Shown here in pieces: positions 48,890 to 64,000 of a stretch of DNA of 64,000 bases (positions are counted from its first letter, which is position 1; the number at the start of each line of letters is the position of its first letter). The notes below the pieces were generated by a model. The model was given only the letters and a program-made list of their open reading frames with translations, ran no database searches and was not told the origin of the DNA. Source of the DNA: Doris montereyensis (taxonomy: Eukaryota; Mollusca; Gastropoda; Nudibranchia; Dorididae); the NCBI GenBank assembly GCA_037039925.1, contig JAXRKP010000370.1:198501-262500 (forward strand). Direction: 5' to 3'. A program made the translations under genes and the position numbers.

Positions 48890-49240
48890 GTGCCATAGAT
48901 CTGGATCTAGATCTAGATCTAAAATCTACTTGTTCTATCAAAAAACAAGACGAGAGTTTCATTTTTATACAGAAAAAAACCCATCATAGGCACACAAAAA
49001 TACGAACCTTGAGGAGGGAAAAGTAAACTTGTTCTTCAAGTGAGTTTCTTTTAATGATAGAGGCTACAGAGTACCTAGATCTAGATCTAGTACCAGTCAA
49101 TATCATTAAAAGTTTAGAGGAAGATACCTGTGAGCAGTGAGAATTCACTCCTTCTGTACTAAATTAAATTCTTGAGATACAGAGACTGAGTACGACCTTC
49201 TATAATATTTAGATCTAAAGCGAGATCTAAATCTGGAATC
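48890..49240. promoter_or_regulatory. GATCTA palindrome cluster upstream of the Kelch gene
   Basis: Words ATCTAGATCTAGATCT at 48905-48920, CTAGATCTAGATCTAG at 49077-49092 and TTTAGATCTAAAGCGAGATC near 49207, within 430 bases of the start codon. Composition matches the 7.2-7.8 kb patch. Whether it is regulatory or just a genome-wide low-complexity class is unknown. Confidence 0.35.
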
Positions 49241-49332
49241 TATATAATCTCTTTTATTCCAACATTTTGTTTCATCTTTTTATTCACTGATGACTCGGGT
49301 GCAATCATAGAATTGTATTTCCTGTGAGCACC

Positions 49333-53734
<4,402 letters not shown>

Positions 53735-54234
53735 AGATTCCATTTGTGGCATGGAGCATACAACTGCCCCTTGCAAAATGTTTTATATTTATTTTCGTTA
53801 TTTTACAGGTGCTTTCTTGATATGAAGTAGAATTTTTCTACTGATTTGAAATTTTACTCGATCTTTGGTGAGGGCGGTGAGATCAGTCAGTTGATAACTA
53901 TTTTAAGCCCTCAATTTTTACAGTTGTTTTATGTGTACAGTAACAAATAGCCTGCATTTTGAGGGGGTGGGGTTATGCAAGTCATATGTCATATTTTTAT
54001 GTTGTTGGATATTAAGATTGTTTTGTTTTATTCCACATTGCATTTATTATTTATTTCCAAATGTAAATTTCTGTATGCTCAATGTTTCAATTCACAAATC
54101 GACACATGATTTCTATTTCATCAATCTCTCTCTGTCTTCTATATTATTGACACTGATCAAGGGCACAAATCTGTTGAGGTTTTTTATTCTGCTCTTATAG
54201 TTTTAACACAATAATAATTTATGAATAGGATTTC

Positions 54235-54240
54235 AATAAA
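54235..54240 (+). terminator. Candidate polyadenylation signal of the Kelch gene
   Basis: AATAAA about 500 bases after the stop codon, the first such hexamer downstream that I see. Another AATAAA follows at about 54304. Confidence 0.4.
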
Positions 54241-56855
<2,615 letters not shown>

Positions 56856-57504
56856 ATATGCAAGATGTGATGAAGGAAGATATTATAACAATGGATAGTA
56901 TGTGTATGTAGTCTTGAGTTGCTTTCTGAATTTGTATTCATCTCGTTCTATTGCCTTGTGTGTCTGCTCATATACAGAAATTCTTTCTTATTAGACTACA
57001 GATTCTTCTTCTGCCTTTTTTAGCTCGCTAGGAAGAATAGTCCACCAACAATCTCCAATCTCTGAGGGACTACAGATTCCTTCTAACAAAACACAAGAGA
57101 ATCGTAACAACCAACTGTAGTCCTTTTCATTTTAAAGGGTTACTTTTAATCAATCTAAAAACATATGTATGTATGTAAACAACACAGAACTAGTTTTTTT
57201 CCCCCAAGAATCTTTAAAAAATTGCATTTTGTAGTATTGTTGGTTTTCATTGGATTTTGCTTTTAAGCTTTCATGCGGGGGTGGGGGGTGATTTTTTTTA
57301 CTTCTTTGTTCGATGATTTTGGTGCTTTGTTTTTAAATCTCAACGGTTTCTATGCGGTTTTTCTTTTAAAAAGAGATGGAATGGTGAGGTTGTTTTGTTG
57401 GGGTTTTTTTAATAGATGTGTTTTTTGTCATTGGTGAGAATGTTAATTTGACTCCATACTTGATCATAACGGGATTCTTCTTATATTATAGAATGAGACA
57501 TCTG

Positions 57505-57590
57505 TGGTGCTGTTTCCTCTTAGTTTACCCTGAGATCACAGCAAATGGTGGACGAGGTGAATTCCAATTTTAACAAACTATTGTACTCAA
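57505..57590 (+). mobile_element. SINE-D copy, 3' part
   Basis: TGTTTCCTCTTAGTTTACCC, TGAGATCACAGCAAATGGTG, GACGAGGTGAATTCCAATTT. Confidence 0.7.
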
Positions 57591-58094
57591 CAGGTTATAT
57601 ATATATATGTGAATACTTATAAATGCATATTATTATGTATAATAATAATGATGTGTATGACAAAATTTGTTTGTGTGTCTATGTAATAGTATATATATAT
57701 GTGTACCCATGTCTATGTAATAGTATATATATGTGTGTACCCATGTCTATGTTTGCTGTGCATAAGCACCACAATGTGATTTCTCTTTACTGAAGATAAT
57801 AAAGTTATGTGATGTGTTATTACTATCTCTTATCTGAAAGCTGCAAGATTTATTTTGCATGTTATGATACCTCAGGTTTTATGCTTTCATTTCAGTAATC
57901 TCATCAATCTCAGTCAATACATATATGTTGTTGGTGGGGAATTGGTAGGTGCTACTACTACTACTACTACTACTGGTGGGCCCTTCTTCTTTTCTTACAC
58001 TCTTCTTCGTGTATCTTGTTAATTCTCAAATTAACAACTGCATAATATTAATAAGTTTATATGCATGTATATATGTACATGTATACATCTATAT

Positions 58095-58490
58095 AGTACA
58101 ACGCTGAACGTCTCTAACTTTGACCGCTTACAACTCTGGAATCACTGCACCCACAACCTCCATATTTCGCTTGCAGATTTAAAAAGCCTGCTTTAGGTTC
58201 ATAGCGAATAAGCTCTTGGATCAAATCAGTGTTTTAATTGATTGGAAAAAGATTATTTTGCTTTTGATCCACGAAACTTATTATTGTTACTAGATCTAAT
58301 TTCTTGATTTCCGGTTATTACAATAAAAACCCTGCACGATTTCAGTATCGGGTACTAATTTGATCTAATAATCGTACTTGATTTCACCCGTAGCCGATAG
58401 AGTGGTTTCTGAGTTAACCGCAGTCAAAGTTCAAGAGACCCAACTTTATTATAAAGAGAAATAATCCAACATTATTTACGGACACAATGC
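58095..58490 (+). mobile_element. Repeat E copy with inverted 5' end
   Basis: Same start (CTAACTTTGACCGC, CACTGCACCCACAACCTCCA) and end (CACAATGCTTGTAT then TATATATATG) as the 12645 copy. Unlike the others, an inverted piece of the start (GTGGTTTCTGAGTTAACCGC, AGTCAAAGTTCAAGAGAC at about 58402-58440) sits before the end, giving a foldback. Confidence 0.75.
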
Positions 58491-58509
58491 TTGTATCTAT
58501 ATATATGAA

Positions 58510-58555
58510 TGTATGTAATTGTATGTATGTATGTATGTATGTATGTATGTATGCA
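58510..58555. repeat. (GTAT)n microsatellite
   Basis: GTATGTATGTATGTATGTAT run directly after the repeat E copy. Confidence 0.9.
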
Positions 58556-58744
58556 TAATAGATCCCTTCTTTACTCTCCTAAGGAATCAAGAAGCTAAGT
58601 GACAAATGTGTCACATATTTTCTGTTAAAGTGTTTCCTATTAATAGTGAAGAGATTAAGTTGGAATTTTCTTTTTCGGTGGAAATAGAGAGGGGAAGAGG
58701 TAGTGTTTTATGTGAGTATTTAGTTTTAGTGTTGCTTTGGCGTG

Positions 58745-58965
58745 GGGGACTCGGTAGTCCAGAGACAAGGTGTCAGTCTCTCAATCTCAACCAAAAGGTC
58801 ATGAGCTCATGCCCCGGCAGGTTGAAAAATTTTTGTGATTTTTTTTTCTTCGATTAAAAACCTAATCCCTGGCCCAAAGTAGGTAGATCGACATCTAGTC
58901 CCATTGGAGATGGACTATAAAGAGGAGGTCATGTGTGCATAGCACAACACTCTGTACATGATGTT
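58745..58965 (+). mobile_element. SINE-B copy, 5' part
   Basis: GGACTCGGTAGTCCAGAGAC, AAGGTGTCAGTCTCTCAATC, AGGTCATGAGCTCATGCCCC, GGCAGGTTGAAAAATTTTTG, CCCATTGGAGATGGACTATA. The 3' tail is absent. Confidence 0.8.
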
Positions 58966-59029
58966 AAAGTGATGTTCTTTATAATGACATTTAAGGATGA
59001 TCTGTTAAATACTTTCCATTGTTCACCTA

Positions 59030-59170
59030 CTCTGTCATCCTTGTCTTTCTTCTCTTCTTTGTGTGCGGCTGGCGGATGCTGCTGGTAGGTCCTACTTCTT
59101 TTCAATATGCATGTACGTACTTGTATTCCCACTTGTATCACTTTTTCACTGTCAAATCAATCAATCAATC
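59030..59170 (+). mobile_element. SINE-D-like fragment
   Basis: GCTGCTGGTAGGTCCTACTT and TCACTTTTTCACTGTCAAAT with a CAATCAATCAATC tail. The middle is diverged. Confidence 0.4.
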
Positions 59171-59446
59171 ACTCATTTTGCATTTTATTTTATGGCAGTT
59201 TCCAGCTGTCTCCATGTTCTTAACTACGCATAATGTGTGTGTGTGTATAGTATAATTTTATTATGTAATAGTATGCAATCACAGTTCACTCTGTTACAAT
59301 CAATTGAAATAAACATTGTTGGCCACCAGAACAGAACAGAACACAAATCGTTTTGTTTTGTTTCTTATTGTTATTTTTTGCCTATTTTTTTGTTGTTGTT
59401 TTATTTTGGCTTTATAACAAACGTAAAGAAATATTTTTTTTCAGAA

Positions 59447-59458
59447 TAGAGAGAGAGA

Positions 59459-59535
<77 letters not shown>

Positions 59536-59565
59536 TATCACAGAGAGAGAGAGAGAGGCTATCAC

Positions 59566-59597
<32 letters not shown>

Positions 59598-59745
59598 GTT
59601 ATCAGAGAGAGAGAGGCTACCCACAGAGAGAGAGAGAAAGAGAGAGGTTATCACAGAGAGAGAGAGAGAGAGAAAGGCTATCACAGAGAGGTTATCAGTA
59701 CTATCAAAATATCACACAGAGGGGAGAGAGAGAGAGAGCCAGTAT
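59447..59745. repeat. GA microsatellite with interrupted units
   Basis: (GA)n to about 59532, then GAGA blocks broken by GGTTATCACAGAGA or GGCTATCACAGAGA every 30-45 bases. The breaks repeat with small changes, so the compound unit itself has been duplicated. Confidence 0.92.
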
Positions 59746-60417
59746 AACATACATAACTAGCGACAAGGATTTTGTTGCTGACAAGCTTATGATTAAAATA
59801 CGTGCACCCATTCATACTCGCATACATATAGAGTATGAGGAAGCCAAATATAAGATTTCTTTTCAGTAACAACGATAGCAAACAAAAATGAAATGTTAAT
59901 GTTATTTATACCCAAGAATTTATACAACTCAACAACAACATTCTCATCACTCTTTGTTTTTTCTAGCCTTGCTTAATTTATGTGAATTTGATTCACAACT
60001 ACTTAGAACGTGTCAATTGTATTTGTACCCTCTACGGCTGTGTCTAATTATAATACTAATAATAGTGTAAGGACCGCAGGCAACAGTATGTAAATTATTC
60101 AGATTAGTGGAGGGAGTGAAAGGGCTTTTCGTTCATTCACCGTGAATGCATGGGGGGTCACATATGGTGGCCAGATGGCGTTTAATTTAATCTATTGGCT
60201 AGATTGACCATTTCAAGACGGAGAGTAACGTATCTCTAGAGTACGATCGTTTAGCACGTCCGACTCTATACTAATACTATAGTCTTTGTTTTGAATTGGA
60301 GTTGCAAGTGATGAATAATCACACGAACTTATGTTGAAGTCGAAGGCCCATGGGAACAAAGACGAGGCAAACACAAAGGAATAGACAGAAGAAGAAAAAA
60401 TAGAATGGGCAAACTAC
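59746..60417. other. Unassigned intergenic sequence
   Basis: No gene recognised. A SINE-C 3' fragment is likely at 60343-60410 (CCCATGGGAACAAAGACGAG). Confidence 0.45.
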
Positions 60418-60835
60418 GTGTATACAGTGAGCCAAACAAGCAAACACCAGGCTGCATTACATTTACACCAATGCTCCAGGATCAATCAAAACCTCCCTGA
60501 CCTTAAAGGTCGAAGAAAAGAGACCAGACTAGCCTTCATGTTTAAAGTTGTCAAAGGAATGACTCCACCAATTCCACCAGTGAAATTCTCAAAACGTCCC
60601 AAGAGCATCATCAAACCACGAAATTTTGAAGACATAACGAAAAACATAATTGAGCTCTACGTCACAAACAACACAAATTGCTACACAATACCACCATCAC
60701 ATACAAACAACTATAGAAACCCTTTCTTCATCCGTACCATCATTGGCTGGAATCACCTCGATGATCATACTATCAATTCAACATCGATCGAAATTTTCAG
60801 AGAAAGAATGTCACTAGTGTCACGTCTATAGTCCG
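60418..60835 (+). mobile_element. LINE family 3: C-terminal end of ORF2
   Basis: 137-residue frame: LKGRRKETRLAFMFKVVKGM, then SHTNNYRNPFFIRTIIGWNH and a stop. 'RR....L..MFK...G', followed by 'FF.RTI..WN.L', is the usual C-terminus of many animal non-LTR ORF2 proteins. It lacks the RT domain, so the copy is 5'-truncated. Its last 50 residues are repeated downstream. Confidence 0.75.
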
Positions 60836-61105
60836 TTGTAATTACACCAATAACTGGTGTCTACAACGTACTATTCAGATTCAGAATGTTGTTGGGCATC
60901 AATGGAATCGAACCCGCGGCCTACACAATTATACATGTACCACCATCCCATACAAACAACTACAGAAACTCTTTCGTCATTTGTACCAGCACTGACTGGA
61001 ATCACCTCGACAATCAAACTACCATCAACTCAACATCGATCGAAATGGTCAGAGAGAAAGATTGTCAGTCAGTGTCACGTTCATAAACTGTACGTTGTGA
61101 TTACG
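60836..61105 (+). repeat. Tandem second copy of the LINE family 3 3' end
   Basis: Bases 60925-61105 repeat 60668-60845: PPSHTNNYRNSFVICTSTDW, NHLDNQTTINSTSIEMVRE, then a GTACGTTGTGATTACG stretch like GTCCGTTGTAATTACA after the first copy, and again TCTACAACGTA(C/T)TATTC. About 265-base period, two copies. Confidence 0.8.
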
Positions 61106-61129
61106 TGAGTACTGATTTCTACAACGTAT

Positions 61130-61465
61130 TATTCGGGGGTTTCGTTAATACAAAGGAAAGGTGTCGGCCTCTCAACCAAGAGGTAGTGGGTTTGAGTCCC
61201 GCCAACATGGTTGAACAATTTTCTCGATTTTTTTCGCGCAAAATCTACTCCCCCCCCCCGGTCCAGGTAGGTGGATCGACACCTGGTCCCATCGGAAACG
61301 GACGATAAAAAGAGGTCCCGCGTGCAGAGATTTTAATACTCTATGCACGTTAAAGATCCATTGAATGTTTACAGGGCAGTCAAAGCAAAATTTATAATCC
61401 TACCAAAAACCCCGAGATCACCTTCGTTGTGGATGTGGGTAAATCAAGTCAAATCAAAAACGTAT
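61130..61465 (+). mobile_element. SINE-B copy, full length
   Basis: GGGGGTTTCGTTAATACAAA, AGGTAGTGGGTTTGAGTCCC (B box), GGTCCAGGTAGGTGGATCGA, CCCATCGGAAACGGACGATA, TGTTTACAGGGCAGTCAAAG, CCCCGAGATCACCTTCGTTG, TGGATGTGGGTAAATCAAGT. Confidence 0.9.
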
Positions 61466-61684
61466 TATTCAGACTTAATTTAGATTCAGACTAGGCATTG
61501 GCACAGATCGCCTCACAGTGAGAAAAAAAGCGCACTACCTATCAACCACGCTAATCCTTTGCCCAGTGGTTTGTCTTGAAGTTGAAATCCGAGCATTCTT
61601 GATCAGTGTGAACGAAACACGTGATACTATCCAGCATTGTTCATGACAATGTGATCAATGTTGTCCGCTTGCTCTGTGGCCGTT

Positions 61685-61960
61685 AGATGGATGTTGCTCG
61701 AAGGTTCTACTTCTTTGGTTGACGGGATTTGCTGGTAGGTCCTACTTCTGTCCTTTTTAAACCCCTCCACATCTTTTTCATCTTGCTGTTTCCTCTTAAT
61801 TCACATTGAGATCACCGCATATGACTGACAGAGTAAATGTCAATCAAACAAAGAAACACACAAAGCTACTTCTTTCTTGTCAATTTTTTTACATAGTGTC
61901 TTTCATTTTGCTCTTTCCTTTCGATTCACCCTGAGATCGTCGCATAATAATAGGACTTGA
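61685..61960 (+). mobile_element. Two SINE-D copies
   Basis: First: GTAGGTCCTACTTCTGTCC, CATCTTGCTGTTTCCTCTTA, ATTCACATTGAGATCACCGC, ATGTCAATCAAACAAAGAAA. Second: TCATTTTGCTCTTTCCTTTC, GATTCACCCTGAGATCGTCG. The second is truncated at both ends. Confidence 0.8.
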
Positions 61961-61974
61961 CTTGACTTAAACTT

Positions 61975-62300
61975 CCATGGGGGGCTCTTGGGAGTACAGA
62001 GGCTAGGTGTCGGCTTCTCAACGAAAAGGTAGTGGGTTCAAGCCCTGCCGGTGGTTGAATAATTTTCTGGATTTGTTTTCGAGAAAAATCTATCCCTGGT
62101 CTAGGTAGGTGGATCGACCCCTAGTCCCATCGGAGACGTACGATAAAAAGGAGGTCTCGTGTGCAGATGACAATACTCTGTACACGTGAAAGATCACTTG
62201 GCTGTTGACAGGGCAGTTCGGGCAAAATTTAAAATCCTACCAAAAACCGTGAGATCACCTTAGTTGTGGATGTGGGTAAATCAAATCAAATCAAAATCAA
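61975..62300 (+). mobile_element. SINE-B copy, full length
   Basis: GGGAGTACAGAGGCTAGGTG, GTAGTGGGTTCAAGCCCTGC, GGTCTAGGTAGGTGGATCGA, CCCATCGGAGACGTACGATA, CCGTGAGATCACCTTAGTTG, TGGATGTGGGTAAATCAAAT. Confidence 0.92.
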
Positions 62301-63020
62301 GATTTCTATAAGTAGACTCATGCGCGCTGGTGTCGATGATTCTCCTTGGTGTTTTTTCCATGTATGCCTGTCTCAATGGGGTTTTTTTTTGTTTGATTTA
62401 TATTATTATGATGATTGTATTTGAAATTGTATATTAATGATAAGAACACAACGACGCCAATCAAAGACGAATTATGGAGTTGGCGATGGTGCAGGACAGG
62501 AAAACATTATATTATAATACTTTCACTACTTTCAGGAGGCCTCTAATAGTAATAGATCTATCAACAGATACGGTCACATAAAGAGTGAAAGATCAAAGAA
62601 CACATGAGAGTGAAGGAGAGAAGTGAAAAACAAAGAGGGGAAGACTTGGGAGATGTGGCAAAGATAGACCTACAGCCTGAGGTCGCTCGATAGAGAGCTC
62701 TTGAAGATGGCCTATCACGTCTCATAAGGGGTAAGGGAGGCCTGAGGATGACTGAACAACAGCATTGTTTCATTTTTTGTATTTTTTTAAAGGGGTTTTG
62801 TTTTGTTCTGTTTTGGGTTTTTTTTTTGTTGTTTGTTTGTTTGGGAGGGTGGGGCGGTGGAGTTCGTCGTAGTTTTTTGTTGTTGTTGTTGTTGTTGTTT
62901 GTTTTGTGTCGGTTTACTCATGGTAAATACTCATAGCAAAAGTTGAATGGACAGACAAGTTAACAATTGAAAGTCCTTCATGTACTTGACATATATAATG
63001 TTATACACGACATGAGTGAC
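62301..63020. other. Unassigned sequence with G/T-rich patch
   Basis: Bases 62780-62910 are G/T-skewed like 6185-6920, ending in TTGTTGTTGTTG. Otherwise nothing recognised. Confidence 0.5.
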
Positions 63021-63024
63021 GTCA

Positions 63025-63250
63025 GTGACCAGTGGCTGCCGGTCTGTAAGGTCATGGGTTCGAATCCTGGCACTGGCAATGCTAGACCCTACGTTGTGTT
63101 CCTTGGGAAGGACACGTGACATTTATTTTACCACAGACCCAGGTGCAAGTGGATACCAGCAACGGATTGGAAATCAAATCTGCGATATACTAACTCTCTG
63201 TCCAAGAGGCGACCTACAATCAACTGTTCATCCTTGTCTTTTCTTCATGT
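63025..63250 (+). mobile_element. SINE-A copy, 5' two thirds
   Basis: AGTGGCTGCCGGTCTGTAAG, GGGTTCGAATCCTGG (B box), GTTCCTTGGGAAGGACACG, GACCCAGGTGCAAGTGGATA, CTAACTCTCTGTCCAAGAGG. Lacks the GCTCCGGCTCT 3' end. Confidence 0.8.
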
Positions 63251-63494
63251 GCCGAGTCTGAGGCAGGCATTGGTGATCATGGATCACCATCCTTTCCTTC
63301 TCTGTCACTGTCACTCGAGGATCTGATGTTGCTGATGTTTCTACTTGTGGCTCATTTGTTAAGACTTTGTATGCATGTGGTTCTTTGTCTTTATCTGCTG
63401 TTTGTTCCCGAGATCTCTCTTAACCTACTTGAAGTGGCTCTGGTCCTCCTTCCTGTTTATATGTTCAATAAATTTCATTTGCCTTTTTTTTTCT

Positions 63495-64000
63495 CATTTG
63501 TTACACGTTCTTTCTTTCTTTATCAGTTCACATTCTACCTTCCGGTGTATGAGTTTAGATACCTGAAATTATAATTCACAAGGCTGCCCTGTCTACTTCT
63601 GCGCAGGTTAAAATTCTTTGCTTTAGCGCCTCTTCTATATCTTCGTCCCACTTTCTCCAAGGTCTGCCTTTCGATTTTTTTTGTTACCTTGGATTTTAGC
63701 ATTGTATACTGATCTAGCTATTTTGTTTTCATTCATTTTATTTACATGCTCAAACCATCTGAGCTGATTTAGTTCTACCTTAGTTTTAATGTCATCTGCT
63801 TTGGTTTGATCTCTTATTGTTGTGTTTCTGATTTTGTCTCTTTTAATTTTCCCTACTACTCTTCTCAGATATTCATTTCAGCTGCCTGTACTCTACTGTG
63901 TTCCGTACTGTCTAAGGTTCAGATTTCACTGCTATAAAGGAGATTAGGACAATTAACTGTGTTGTATACTGCTATTTTGTTTTTTTATTGACGATTCTTA
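63495..64000 (-). mobile_element. LINE family 1 3' fragment, runs off the right edge
   Basis: Reverse complement of the family 1 3' part: AAGAAAG tail, CATACACCGGAAGGTAGAAT, GAGAAAGTGGGACGAAGATA, ATTTTAACCTGC, and further in ACAACAATAAGAGATCAAAC and the CTCAGATGGTTTGAGCATGT stretch. Extends to the window end. Confidence 0.88.

Overview
The window looks like animal nuclear DNA: AT-rich, spliced, dense in microsatellites, tRNA-derived SINEs and decayed LINE and DNA transposons. The AGATCTAGATCT-rich patches and the SINE types suggest a lophotrochozoan, most likely a gastropod mollusc. That placement is inference from general character, not from a marker gene.

Only two host genes can be supported, and they are arranged head to head. 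On the minus strand (43083 to 17976) lies a complete 14-exon anoctamin-10/TMEM16K-type gene, an ER lipid scramblase family member. Every splice phase fits, and the predicted protein is 678 residues. On the plus strand (49333 to 53734) lies a complete three-exon BTB-BACK-Kelch gene of 648 residues, a probable CUL3 ubiquitin-ligase substrate adaptor. About 6.2 kb separates the two start codons.

Both genes carry single-base indels, mostly in short homopolymers: four in each, in otherwise highly conserved exons. With splice sites and conserved residues intact in both, I read these as uncorrected long-read assembly errors, not as two independent pseudogenes.

Layout. 1-9 kb: LINE fragment, a 2.4-kb array of a ~25-bp satellite unit, a strange 'interleaved' duplication at 4.0-5.2 kb, G/T-skewed DNA, a GATCTA-rich minisatellite and a hAT remnant. 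9-18 kb: AT-rich DNA downstream of the anoctamin gene with scattered SINEs and no recognisable gene. 18-43 kb: the anoctamin gene, with introns full of tandem repeats, SINEs, LINE tails, a TTAA-flanked piggyBac-like MITE and a TA-flanked pogo-like element with another repeat nested in it. 43-49 kb: intergenic region with a GA tract, SINEs and a precisely bounded 424-bp Merlin (IS1595-like) transposon remnant with an 8-bp target duplication. 49-54 kb: the Kelch gene. 54-64 kb: repeats, including a LINE 3' end duplicated in tandem.

I found no prokaryotic operon, CRISPR array, integrated virus or toxin gene. The main oddities are the interleaved duplication, the shared 3' tail of two SINE families, the well-bounded DNA transposons, and the indel pattern that affects any gene prediction here.
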